A stretch of 64,000 nt of DNA from Bacteroidia bacterium (GTDB taxonomy: Bacteria; Bacteroidota; Bacteroidia; Bacteroidales; VadinHA17). Where the stretch lies: the NCBI GenBank assembly GCA_026391555.1, contig JAPLEB010000059.1, forward strand, positions 1 through 64,000, written 5' to 3'. The notes below the pieces were generated by a model. That model was not told the origin of the DNA. It made no database searches and saw nothing but the letters and a program-made list of their open reading frames with translations. The position numbers and the translations under genes are program-made. Positions 43,938 through 52,730 of the stretch are shown here, piece after piece. Positions within the stretch are counted from its first letter, which is position 1; the number at the start of each line of letters is the position of its first letter.

Positions 43938-45296
43938 TTATCCGTTATATCTCAGCCACTTCCACATCTCCTTCCAGGATGTTTTCTTTCCATACATAAG
44001 GATACCTGTACGGTAAACCTTTGCAGCCATCCATACAAATCCTAAAAATGTAACCAGCATTAAAACCATTGAAACGGCAATCTGCCAGTAGGGTACTCCA
44101 AAAGGAATACGTGCCATCATTACAATGGGAGAGGTGAGCGGGATCATTGAACACCAGAAGGAGACTGAACTTTCGGGGTTTTGCATTGTCCCCATTGCCA
44201 CCATCAGGCCGATTATTATAGGAATGGTTACCGGGAGCATAAATTGCTGTGTCTCGGTTTCGTTGTCTACCGCCGATCCGATTGCTGCAAAAACTGATGC
44301 ATATAGAAGATAACCTGTTATAAAATAAAAGATAAAACAGAGAATAATCAGACCCCATGGTTGATTCATTGCGCTATCAAACATTTTGGAGAATTCGGCA
44401 AGTTGCGGTGATATATTGTCTGTTTTTGCAGTTATGGTTGCCTGCTGATCTTCGGACATCACATTATGCGCTATTGATTGAGTGATTTCAGCCTGACCGG
44501 TCTTTTGCAGGACGGTATTTTTAAGAACAGTTACAGCTGCCATTGTCAGAAATATCCAGATCAGGAATTGTGTGAGACCTACAAGGGCTATACCAACAAT
44601 TTTCCCCATCATTAATTGAATGGGTTTTACAGAGGAGATAATAACCTCGACAACCCTGCTTGTTTTTTCTTCAATTACACCTCTCATAACCTGTGAACCA
44701 AAAATGAAGACCAGCATATACATAATGAAAGCATTTAAATAAGCCAGTGCCATTGCTATCCCGGTGCTTGTCTTCTTTGCAGAGCCGGATGAATCTAATT
44801 TAATAGTCTGAACAGATACATTTGTCTCAATGGACTTCATTATTTCATCGAGATTTTCAATTTTGTAAGAGAGTAATTTTTGTCTTTCAATCTCCTTTTT
44901 CAGCGAACTTTCTATATATTGAAGGAGTCCAATTGGTGGTTGTTGTTTCGAGATGAGCTGAACGGCGTTAGGAGTACTTATCAGCACAGGCGAAATAGAA
45001 AGAATCCCATAATAACCTGCCTTTTCAAATGTCTTTTTCAGGTCATCAACTTTTGTGTTTTCGAGATATACAAATTCTGCATCTTTAGTGTTCTTTATTA
45101 CACCTTTAAAAAGATCGGAATTGTCTTCAATTACAGCAATTTTTTTTAACTCCCCTTCCTGATTCATCATTAGTATGGGAAGCAGAACAAACAGGCCTGC
45201 CATGAGGAGAGGAGCAAGAATAGTCATTATTAAAAATGATTTTTTTCTTACCCTTGTGATATATTCCCTTTTAATAATAACGGATATCTTGTTCAT
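43938..45296 (-). CDS. ABC-2 type transporter permease (NatB-like)
   Basis: A 452-residue membrane protein. The first membrane segment follows a basic start (NKISVIIKREYITRVRKKSF), then comes a long extracytoplasmic domain (about 45-185) and five to six C-terminal membrane helices. The segment VIEEKTSRVVEVIISSVKPI is the cytoplasmic coupling motif typical of Na+-exporting NatB and related ABC-2 permeases. The ATPase gene lies 32 bp upstream in the same direction. Sodium or drug extrusion is a family guess; the substrate is not visible. Confidence 0.9.
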   Translation of the reverse strand: MNKISVIIKREYITRVRKKSFLIMTILAPLLMAGLFVLLPILMMNQEGELKKIAVIEDNSDLFKGVIKNTKDAEFVYLENTKVDDLKKTFEKAGYYGILSISPVLISTPNAVQLISKQQPPIGLLQYIESSLKKEIERQKLLSYKIENLDEIMKSIETNVSVQTIKLDSSGSAKKTSTGIAMALAYLNAFIMYMLVFIFGSQVMRGVIEEKTSRVVEVIISSVKPIQLMMGKIVGIALVGLTQFLIWIFLTMAAVTVLKNTVLQKTGQAEITQSIAHNVMSEDQQATITAKTDNISPQLAEFSKMFDSAMNQPWGLIILCFIFYFITGYLLYASVFAAIGSAVDNETETQQFMLPVTIPIIIGLMVAMGTMQNPESSVSFWCSMIPLTSPIVMMARIPFGVPYWQIAVSMVLMLVTFLGFVWMAAKVYRTGILMYGKKTSWKEMWKWLRYNG

Positions 45297-45328
45297 AATA
45301 TTAAAGGTTAATATGTTAATTGTCAGGT

Positions 45329-46237
45329 TTAATTCTGGGTTTCAACAACCCTAATAAATATCTCGTTCATTGAAGGAAGAGCCGGGTTAAAGGATATTAA
45401 ACTTCCCGATTTCATTAGTCCCTGAAGAATATCATTAGTATTGATGTCGCTCGTTGTCTTAAGTCTTATTATACTTTTGTTACTCTCTTTCTGCTGATTC
45501 AGGATAATGTAGTGCCCATTCCCCTCTATATTCACATCGCCGTCAAATACAAGATCATATTCATTGGCGGCCCATTTACTACGTATCTCATCTACACTGC
45601 CTTCCAGTATTGTTTTTGCTTTATCGATGAGGGTAATATTATCGCAAAGCTCCTCAACAGACTCCATGTTATGGGTTGAAAAGATTATTGTGGCTCCTCT
45701 TTCGCGCAGGGAAAGGATCTCATTTTTAACAATCTTTGTATTCAGATGGTCAAATCCGGTGAAGGGCTCATCGAATATCAGAAGTTTGGGTTCGTGAAGG
45801 ACTGTTATTACGAACTGAACCTTTTGTTGCATTCCTTTTGATAATTCTTCGACTTTTTTGCCCCACCAGTCGATAATATCAAGTTTTTTAAACCAATACT
45901 TTAATCTTTTCATTGCTTCAGCTTTCGAAAGTCCTTTGAGTTGGGCAAAGTACAAGGCCTGTTCACCAACCTTCATTTTTTTATACAAGCCTCTTTCTTC
46001 AGGCAGATAACCAATAACCTGAACATCTTCAGGCATCAGTTTTTTACCATTAAGGAATAACTCACCTGAATCAGGTCCGGTTATCTGGTTGATGATCCTT
46101 ATCAGTGTAGTTTTTCCGGCGCCATTAGGTCCCAGGAGTCCGTAGATGCATTGTTCCGGTACCGAAATGCTGACATTATCGAGCGCTAACTGGTTGCCGT
46201 ATTGTTTTGTGACATTCTTTGCTTCAAAAAGTGCCAT
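45329..46237 (-). CDS. ABC transporter ATP-binding protein (NatA-like)
   Basis: A 302-residue ATPase. Walker A GPNGAGKTT, signature LSKGMQQKVQ, and Walker B LLIFDEPFTGFD with the switch His in IIFSTHNMESVEELCD are all present. The C-terminal 80 residues are a domain typical of NatA/CcmA-like ATPases (SINEIFIRVVE-type ending, here MNEIFIRVVETQN). It pairs with the downstream ABC-2 permease. It lies between dnaJ and the permease on the minus strand, so it may be read from the grpE-dnaJ transcript. Confidence 0.93.
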   Translation of the reverse strand: MALFEAKNVTKQYGNQLALDNVSISVPEQCIYGLLGPNGAGKTTLIRIINQITGPDSGELFLNGKKLMPEDVQVIGYLPEERGLYKKMKVGEQALYFAQLKGLSKAEAMKRLKYWFKKLDIIDWWGKKVEELSKGMQQKVQFVITVLHEPKLLIFDEPFTGFDHLNTKIVKNEILSLRERGATIIFSTHNMESVEELCDNITLIDKAKTILEGSVDEIRSKWAANEYDLVFDGDVNIEGNGHYIILNQQKESNKSIIRLKTTSDINTNDILQGLMKSGSLISFNPALPSMNEIFIRVVETQN

Positions 46238-46288
46238 AGGTGAATAATTTTATAATATTTTATAGGAAATGTAAATATAGAAAAGATT

Positions 46289-47422
46289 CTACTCAAAGTA
46301 CCCTCTCATTCTGTCGAAAAAGCCTTTATCGTTTTTATCAGGATTTGGTGTGAAAGAGCCGGACTCTTTAAACTTCTCGAAGATTTTCAGCTCTTCCTTG
46401 TTCATACTTTTTGGTATCCAGACATTAACGTTAACAAGAAGATCGCCTCTGCCATATCCATTAACTTCAGGTAATCCTTTTCCTCTGAGCCGAAGTATTT
46501 TACCGGGTTGGGTACCCGGGTCTATCTTTATTTTCACATTATTATCGACTGTCGGTACTTCAACGTGAGTACCTAGTATGGCATCAGGGATGCTGATAAA
46601 TAAGTTATAAATCAGGTCGTTACCTTCTCTTATCAGTTCGGGATGTTCCTCTTCATCGATTACAACAAGCAGGTCTCCATTAACTCCACCTCTCCTGGGA
46701 ACGTTTCCTTTGCCACCGACAGTCATTTGCATTCCTTTGCCGACACCGGCCGGGATATTGATTTTTATTATCTCTTCTTTTTGTACAATACCTTCTCCGT
46801 AACATGAAGTACATTTTTTAGTAATAATCTTACCTTCGCCACCGCATGATGGACATACAGAAGTAGTCTGCATCTGGCCAAGCATTGTATTGGTCAGTCT
46901 TGTAACATGTCCCGAGCCATGGCATGTAGAACAGGTTGATGAACTCGATGAATCGGCTGCTCCTGTTCCTCTGCAAGAGTTACAGGTATCGTATTTATTG
47001 ACTTTGATTTTTTTATCTGTACCGAAGGCGATTTCCTTAAGTGTGAGTTTTACTTTCACCCTGAGATTACTTCCCTTGTTCACCCTGCGTCCCTGTCTGC
47101 CACCTCCAAAGGCACCAAATCCACCGAAAATATCACCGAATGATGAAAAAATGTCATCCATCGTCATTCCTGCACCCCCGAAGCCATTAGAAGCGCCGCC
47201 CATTCCGGCATGGCCGTAACGGTCGTACCGCGATTTTTTCTCATCATTACTTAAAACTTCGTACGCTTCCGCAGCTTCCTTGAAATTTTCTTCAGATTTT
47301 TTATCGCCCGGATTTTTATCAGGATGAAACTTTAATGCCTGTTTTCTGTAAGCCTTTTTAATCTCTGCTTTCGTGGCCTCTTTAGATACCTCAAGCACTT
47401 CATAATAATCTCTTTTCCCCAT
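46289..47422 (-). CDS. dnaJ: Chaperone protein DnaJ
   Basis: A 377-residue type I DnaJ. The J domain has HPD in [10 protein letters not shown] (about residues 33-35). A G/F-rich stretch follows ([21 protein letters not shown]). The zinc domain has four CxxCxGxG repeats: [24 protein letters not shown] and CTSCYGEG. The C-terminal client-binding domains complete the usual length. It stimulates DnaK in protein folding. grpE is 59 bp upstream in the same direction; dnaK itself is not in the window. Confidence 0.97.
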   Translation of the reverse strand: MGKRDYYEVLEVSKEATKAEIKKAYRKQALKFHPDKNPGDKKSEENFKEAAEAYEVLSNDEKKSRYDRYGHAGMGGASNGFGGAGMTMDDIFSSFGDIFGGFGAFGGGRQGRRVNKGSNLRVKVKLTLKEIAFGTDKKIKVNKYDTCNSCRGTGAADSSSSSTCSTCHGSGHVTRLTNTMLGQMQTTSVCPSCGGEGKIITKKCTSCYGEGIVQKEEIIKINIPAGVGKGMQMTVGGKGNVPRRGGVNGDLLVVIDEEEHPELIREGNDLIYNLFISIPDAILGTHVEVPTVDNNVKIKIDPGTQPGKILRLRGKGLPEVNGYGRGDLLVNVNVWIPKSMNKEELKIFEKFKESGSFTPNPDKNDKGFFDRMRGYFE

Positions 47423-47481
47423 CCCTTTTGATTTTAATTTAAAACAGCCACTATCTAAGAATCCGTATCAGAAAGTTTAAT

Positions 47482-48126
47482 TTATTCACCAACAACTACT
47501 TTCGAGAACCTTAAAACTTTATCTTGCAGGTAATAACCTTTTTGCAATACATCCACAACTTTCCCCTTTTTATCATCCTCCTGTACCGGAACCTTTGCAA
47601 CAGCTTCATGAAGATCAACATTAAAATTACTGTTTAGTGATTCAATTTCTTTTATACCGTTTTGCTTAAGAAATTCGCTGAACTTATCATAAATATGATC
47701 AATGCCGTTTTTCATTGCTACACAATCGGTTCCAGTATCCATATGTTTGAGGGCTCTGTCAAAATCGTCCATAAGGGGAATGATATTCAAAAGTAGATTT
47801 TCACCGGCATATTTTGATATTTCCATCTTCTCGCGCAATGTTCTTTTCCTATAGTTATCAAACTCAGCGGAAAGACGGAAATACTTATCCTGCATCTCAG
47901 CCAGTTTTTCCTCAACAGCCTTTAATTCAGGGACAACTATGTCAGCCGCAGAGACTTCCCCGTTTGCAACATCTGAAGTAGATTCAGTTGAGTCAGCGGA
48001 AGGAGGAATATCCTGTTTTTTCCCGTTATTATTCTCCGGGTTATGAGTATTTTCTTTATTTTCAGTTGTTTTGTTAAAAAATTTCTGTTTAGCATCTTTC
48101 TCGTTCTGCATCTTTTTCTTCATCAT
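47482..48126 (-). CDS. grpE: Nucleotide exchange factor GrpE
   Basis: A 214-residue GrpE. A long polar, probably disordered N-terminus (to about residue 70) leads to the coiled coil EEKLAEMQDKYFRLSAEFDN and YRKRT. The C-terminal beta domain has FNVDLHEAVAKVP and GKVVDVLQKGYYLQDKVLRF. It releases ADP from DnaK. A second Met follows the first directly, so the start could be either. It heads the grpE-dnaJ pair; the 326-bp gap upstream holds repeats but no visible CIRCE element. Confidence 0.95.
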   Translation of the reverse strand: MMKKKMQNEKDAKQKFFNKTTENKENTHNPENNNGKKQDIPPSADSTESTSDVANGEVSAADIVVPELKAVEEKLAEMQDKYFRLSAEFDNYRKRTLREKMEISKYAGENLLLNIIPLMDDFDRALKHMDTGTDCVAMKNGIDHIYDKFSEFLKQNGIKEIESLNSNFNVDLHEAVAKVPVQEDDKKGKVVDVLQKGYYLQDKVLRFSKVVVGE

Positions 48127-48452
48127 TGCTCACTCTATTTCAGTTTTATATCATTATTTAACAAATTACCTGCCAACCCTTCTCACTTGACAAATTGGCA
48201 GGGGGGAATAGTGCAAAGGTGTAAAGGTACTTCATTAGGATGTTCTGACATTGTAGCGATAGATTGCTTCGTCGCTCCACTCCTCGCAATGGCCGTATAA
48301 TTTATCATCTACACTGGAACGCCCATAACCAATTAACCTTATTAGCACTGTCATTGCGAGCTAAGCGAAGCAATCCCAAACTCCCAACCAAAGTATCAAC
48401 TCACTATCATTGGGAATCGTTGCTCCATTACACTGTCAAGTCATTAATTTTA
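48127..48452. repeat. Intergenic region with two TCATTGCGAG/CAATCC elements
   Basis: This 326-bp gap between grpE and murA holds an inverted copy of the TCATTGCGAG...GAAGCAATCC element at 48262-48292 and a shorter direct copy at 48350-48377. No gene was recognised. The grpE promoter must lie at its left part. Confidence 0.7.
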
Positions 48453-49757
48453 TCATACTCTTTGAATATCGGCCCCGAGTGCATTAAGCCGCTTGTCTAT
48501 ATTCTGATAGCCCCTGTCGATCTGTTCAATATTATGAATGACGCTTTTCCCTTCAGCTGAAAGTGCCGCGATCAGCAGAGCAACTCCGGCCCTTATATCA
48601 GGTGATGACATTACCGTACCCCGAAGCCTGATCGTTCTATCCTGGCCGATGACTGTTGCCCTGTGTGGATCGCAAAGGATGATTTGTGCCCCCATATCGA
48701 TAAGTTTATCGACGAAGAAGAGACGGCTTTCATACATTTTTTGATGAATAAGAACGGCTCCTTTTGCCTGTGTTGCTGTGACCAGGAAGACGCTGAGCAA
48801 GTCAGGAGTCAATCCCGGCCAGATTGCATCAGCTATAGTCATTATTGACCCATCGATAAATGTTTCTATTTCATAATGTTCCTGATGAGGGATAAAGATA
48901 TCATCACCTCTTCTTTCGAGTTTGATTCCGAGACGGCGGAATGAGTCGGGAATGATTCCAAGGTTGTCGTATGATGTATTTTTAATAGTGATTTCCGATC
49001 CTGTCATTGCAGCCATCCCGATAAACGATCCTATTTCGATCATATCAGGCAGAATAGTATGTGTACAACCATTCAGACCGGTAACTCCATCGATATAAAG
49101 CAGATTGGAACCTACCCCTTCGATTTTTGCTCCCATAGAAACCAGCATCCTGCAAAGTTGCTGAACATAAGGTTCGCAGGCAGCATTATAAATTGTTGTG
49201 CGTCCCTTTGCCAGAACTGCAGCCATAATAATATTGGCAGTACCTGTAACGGAAGCCTCATCAAGGTGCATGTAGGTACCTGTTAATGATGGGGCTTCAA
49301 CTTTAAAGAACGGATCGGAAGTATCAAATTCAAACCTGGCGCCAAGCTTTTGGAATCCAATGAAATGGGTGTCGACCCTGCGGCGTCCTATCTTATCACC
49401 GCCAGGTTTTGGGATGAAAGCTTTACCGAACCGGGCAAGAAGAGGTCCGACAATCATTATCGATCCTCTTAAACTGGAACTCTGTGCCCTGTATTCACTT
49501 GTCTGAAGATAATCAAGATTAACATTGACAGCCTCGAAACTTGTTGCCGAACGGGATTCTTTAGTTACTTTAACACCCATACAACCAATCAGTTCGATCA
49601 GTTTATTAACATCGCTGATATCGGGAATATTTTTAATAGTAACTTTTCCGGAAGTGAGGAGAATTGCACAGATAACCTGCAGGGCTTCATTTTTGGCTCC
49701 CTGTGGCGTTATTTCTCCCTTAAGCGATTTTCCACCCTGGACAATAAAAGTACCCAT
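48453..49757 (-). CDS. murA: UDP-N-acetylglucosamine 1-carboxyvinyltransferase with Asp at the active-site Cys
   Basis: A 434-residue MurA, the first committed enzyme of peptidoglycan synthesis, transferring enolpyruvate from PEP to UDP-GlcNAc. LKGEITPQGAKNEALQ and LRGSIMIVGPLLAR are conserved. The loop that normally carries the catalytic Cys (PGGCxIG) reads PGGDKIGRRRVDTH, so Asp121 replaces the Cys. Cys-to-Asp at this position is known to keep activity while making the enzyme insensitive to fosfomycin. Its start overlaps the DUF4290 stop by one base. Confidence 0.97.
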   Translation of the reverse strand: MGTFIVQGGKSLKGEITPQGAKNEALQVICAILLTSGKVTIKNIPDISDVNKLIELIGCMGVKVTKESRSATSFEAVNVNLDYLQTSEYRAQSSSLRGSIMIVGPLLARFGKAFIPKPGGDKIGRRRVDTHFIGFQKLGARFEFDTSDPFFKVEAPSLTGTYMHLDEASVTGTANIIMAAVLAKGRTTIYNAACEPYVQQLCRMLVSMGAKIEGVGSNLLYIDGVTGLNGCTHTILPDMIEIGSFIGMAAMTGSEITIKNTSYDNLGIIPDSFRRLGIKLERRGDDIFIPHQEHYEIETFIDGSIMTIADAIWPGLTPDLLSVFLVTATQAKGAVLIHQKMYESRLFFVDKLIDMGAQIILCDPHRATVIGQDRTIRLRGTVMSSPDIRAGVALLIAALSAEGKSVIHNIEQIDRGYQNIDKRLNALGADIQRV

Positions 49758-50401
49758 TAATGTCTGCTATATCCTTTTTTCTTATTGTATTGTTTATTCT
49801 GTTGTTTACCATGAGGTTTTCCCATTGGTTTTCTTTTAACGGGAGGGATCAGCTCTCTCACTTCAAGAATTTTTACACCCTCTGTCATTTTCAGTTTCCC
49901 TTTAGATAATAATTTCATGTTGCCGATAATTACCTCATCGGCAACCTGCCCTCTGTTCCAGGTGATATATGATTTCTTCATCTGATTAACGATCAGAGTG
50001 GTAAGATATTCTTTTTCATCTCCATCTTCCATTTCACAAGCAGCGTCGATCAACAGTTCAATTATGCGTCCATAATGAAGATATCTTATATCGCCCTGTT
50101 TGTATGGTACCTGTTTAGGCTTTTCAACAAACTTAGATGGTTCGGGAACAGGGTATGGCGAATCAATATCCAGCTCAAAATTTGCTATCAGGGCAAGATG
50201 ATCCCATAATTTATGCTTAAAATCGCCAACATCACGAAGATGAGTATTTAGATTACCCATTATCTGGATTATTGTCTTTGCTGCACGGTTTCTCTCATCC
50301 CTGTCCTCAATGGTCTTTATATGATCAACCATCTTCTGAACGTTCCTCCCATATTCAGGCAGTGCCATCCTTTTCCTCTGTGTATTGTAATCGTAATTCA
50401 T
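49757..50401 (-). CDS. DUF4290 protein coupled to murA
   Basis: A 214-residue, mostly helical, charged protein. MNYDYNTQRKRMALPEYGRN VQ, then HIKTIEDRDERNRAAKTIIQ and SPYPVPEPS are the typical DUF4290 blocks. The C-terminal tail is very basic (KRKPMGKPHGKQQNKQYNKK). The family is confined to Bacteroidota and regularly precedes murA; here the stop and the murA start share one base (TAATG), so expression is tightly coupled. The function is unknown to me. A role in cell-wall synthesis is inferred from gene order. Confidence 0.88.
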   Translation of the reverse strand: MNYDYNTQRKRMALPEYGRNVQKMVDHIKTIEDRDERNRAAKTIIQIMGNLNTHLRDVGDFKHKLWDHLALIANFELDIDSPYPVPEPSKFVEKPKQVPYKQGDIRYLHYGRIIELLIDAACEMEDGDEKEYLTTLIVNQMKKSYITWNRGQVADEVIIGNMKLLSKGKLKMTEGVKILEVRELIPPVKRKPMGKPHGKQQNKQYNKKKGYSRH

Positions 50402-50491
50402 CCTGTGCTAATTATTTTATGCAAAGCTAATAATTAAAAGCAAATTCAAGAAAGGTTGATAAGTGGTCAACGGGTTATGTAAATGGAGAGA

Positions 50492-51787
50492 TTATCCTCC
50501 AATTACTTTAAATAATAATGTTGCCAGGAACCCTGCAAGAGCGGACAGTCCTGTAACAGATCCTCCGATATGAAATGCTTCTGGAAGCATTGTTTCAGCT
50601 ATCATGGTAAGCATTGCTCCTGCTGCCATTCCATCAACCAGGGCGAAAGCCATTGGTGATACATTTTCAAAAAGTACATTTCCAAAGAATGCACCTATTC
50701 CTGTTACAATCATAATTGAAGTCCACATCATAATGATTTTCGGATTTGACATATTTTGCTTTTTCATCCCGACGGAACTTGATAATGCTTCAGGAAAGTT
50801 AGAGATAAACAGGCCTGCCAGGAGGGAAAGACTCATTGTCGGGTGAAGAAGAAGACTGGAACCGATTACAATAGATTCGGGAATACCATCGAGCATTATT
50901 CCTAACCAGATTGCCAGTGAGGGATTACCGTGCTCTGTAACTTCCTCATTAACATCAGATTGAGTTATGGTTGTTTTTCTCTCAACAAAATGGTCAAGGG
51001 CTTCGCTATACCAGGCCTCAGCTTTTTTTAAAGGAATTTCCTGTGTTACTTCAAGCAGATGAATTTTATCGGTAACGAGTGCCTTTATCTCTTTGGCAAG
51101 GGTAGGATTGAGCAAAATAATTCGGTCGAGTGACTCTTTATTAATAACCCAGACGTGCATATCTTCTTTTACCACAACATTATAATTGTGAGAAATCCCA
51201 GTCATTAATTCAACAATTCCGTATGTGTCATCTGGTTTTAAAAGATTTACAACCGAATTGTTGGTATCGTCCATTACAATTGCACCACCGCTCTCAATAA
51301 TAAAGAAAAGGTCTCCGGGATCCCCTTCATGAACCATAATTTTCCCCTGACGGTAGAGGTAACGATGTAAATAGGGAATGATCAATTGAGCTTTCGAAGG
51401 GGTGAGATTATGAAAAAATTTAACCTTGCTCAGCTGCTTGAAAAGTTTTTTCTGGCGGGACGTCTGTTTTGCTGTGATATGAGTAAGTATTGTTGCCGTT
51501 TTGCGCAGGAAGCCTCCCTTGCTGTTTACGATTTTATCAAGAAGTACAAAAAACAAACCTCCGGTTATCATTCCTATTGCAAGCGGATAGAAATGTCCTT
51601 TTTCAACTGAAACTGCAACAAGATCAATTGTAAGGGCAGCAAGGAGTGCGCCTGCACCAATCGCCATCATTGAGGCAAGAACTTTTGGTTTAGGGGTCCA
51701 TTTTAAGGCAATTAATGCACCAAGCGGCAGGGAGACTGCACTTATTATGCCGAACAAAAAAGCATCCAATTCAATAATTCCTGTCAT
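50492..51787 (-). CDS. ZIP-family metal transporter interrupted by a cyclic-nucleotide-binding-like domain
   Basis: A 431-residue protein. Three N-terminal membrane helices (about 5-85, with ASMMAIGAGALLAALTIDLV) are followed by a soluble domain (about 115-250) with cNMP-binding-like sequence: YLYRQGKIMVHEGDPGDLFF and YGIVELMTGISHNYNVVVKE. The C-terminal half resumes the ZIP helices: LDGIPESIVIGSS, FISNFPEALSSS and AAGAMLTMIAETMLPEA. In the cassette the phosphate-binding Arg is not evident, so a cyclic nucleotide may not be bound. The ZIP metal site has Asp/Asn where classical members have His. It is 45 bp after a His-rich transporter on the same strand. The metal is unknown. Confidence 0.82.
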   Translation of the reverse strand: MTGIIELDAFLFGIISAVSLPLGALIALKWTPKPKVLASMMAIGAGALLAALTIDLVAVSVEKGHFYPLAIGMITGGLFFVLLDKIVNSKGGFLRKTATILTHITAKQTSRQKKLFKQLSKVKFFHNLTPSKAQLIIPYLHRYLYRQGKIMVHEGDPGDLFFIIESGGAIVMDDTNNSVVNLLKPDDTYGIVELMTGISHNYNVVVKEDMHVWVINKESLDRIILLNPTLAKEIKALVTDKIHLLEVTQEIPLKKAEAWYSEALDHFVERKTTITQSDVNEEVTEHGNPSLAIWLGIMLDGIPESIVIGSSLLLHPTMSLSLLAGLFISNFPEALSSSVGMKKQNMSNPKIIMMWTSIMIVTGIGAFFGNVLFENVSPMAFALVDGMAAGAMLTMIAETMLPEAFHIGGSVTGLSALAGFLATLLFKVIGG

Positions 51788-51832
51788 ACCTTTGTTACTT
51801 AATTAAAGTTTGGTTTCCTGAATTTCAAAAAT

Positions 51833-52543
51833 TTATAGCCCCAGAAACTGAATAGCAAGGCCTGAAAAAAAGATCATTGCTCCGGCGATAAGGTGACTGT
51901 ATTTCTCGACAGGTTTCAGGTTAATTTTATTCAACCCCAGTTTAAAAGCCAGTACTATTAACATCATAGTTGTAATCGTAACAATGGAAAAGAGCAATGA
52001 AACTATTACTGCCCCTGAAATATTGTTTTCGGCAGCAGGGTACATTACTATTGGAATCAATGGTTCACAAGGGCCAAAAACAAAAATGAGAAAGAGTATC
52101 CACGGAGTTGTTTTTACTATGTCTTCCTGATGAATATGAGTGTGCTCTTTATGGTGATCATGCTCGTGAACATGTTTCTCGCCATCAATATGAAAATGAG
52201 AGTGACTATGTTTTCTATTCTTAGTCAGATTTCTTATGCTGATGATCATATAAACCAGTCCAAATGAAATAAATAGCCATGCTGCAATGTTCCCGCGGAA
52301 TGATTCCACTGATACAAGTCTGACAACGGATATTCCTATGGCAATACCGATCAGCCCCAGGACAACTGAACTCAGAACATGACCCAGGCCACAAAGAAAT
52401 GTGATTAACATAGTTTTTTTTAGCGACCATTTCTTTGCCTGGCTGAGTACAATGAAGGGAAGGTAATGGTCTGGTCCCAGTATGGTATGAATAAAGCCAA
52501 TTGAGATCGCGGTGACTGAAAGAAGTGCTATGGAATTATTCAT
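51833..52543 (-). CDS. Membrane protein with His-rich loop, NicO/UreH-like metal transporter
   Basis: A 236-residue protein with six predicted membrane helices. Helix 1 ends in IGFIHTILGPDHYLP, resembling the HxxxxDH motif of nickel/cobalt transporters. Helix 2 has CGLGHVLSSVVLGL, and helix 4 has VFGPCEPLIPIV. A cytoplasmic or periplasmic loop (about residues 110-140) contains twelve histidines among about 28 residues. These features fit the RcnA/NicO/UreH group handling nickel, cobalt or copper. It is likely co-transcribed with the ZIP-like gene 45 bp downstream, giving a metal homeostasis pair. Confidence 0.75.
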   Translation of the reverse strand: MNNSIALLSVTAISIGFIHTILGPDHYLPFIVLSQAKKWSLKKTMLITFLCGLGHVLSSVVLGLIGIAIGISVVRLVSVESFRGNIAAWLFISFGLVYMIISIRNLTKNRKHSHSHFHIDGEKHVHEHDHHKEHTHIHQEDIVKTTPWILFLIFVFGPCEPLIPIVMYPAAENNISGAVIVSLLFSIVTITTMMLIVLAFKLGLNKINLKPVEKYSHLIAGAMIFFSGLAIQFLGL

Positions 52544-52672
52544 CTGGTAAGTTTAAGCTGTTATAACAAGATATATCGTTATGCAATTATATTTATAACC
52601 CATATGGTGCCAAAGATACATTTATTATAAAATTATTCCTGATAAGCTGATCCTTAAAATATTTATAATTAT

Positions 52673-52680
52673 TAACTTTG
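52673..52680 (+). promoter_or_regulatory. Bacteroidota-type -7 element before kup
   Basis: TAACTTTG fits TAnnTTTG, 50 bp ahead of the ATG at 52731, in the divergent gap between kup and the His-rich transporter gene. Confidence 0.4.
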
Positions 52681-52730
52681 GCCGTTTTTGTTTAAATTTT
52701 TGGTTGGCAAAAACATTAAAAAGGAGAATC

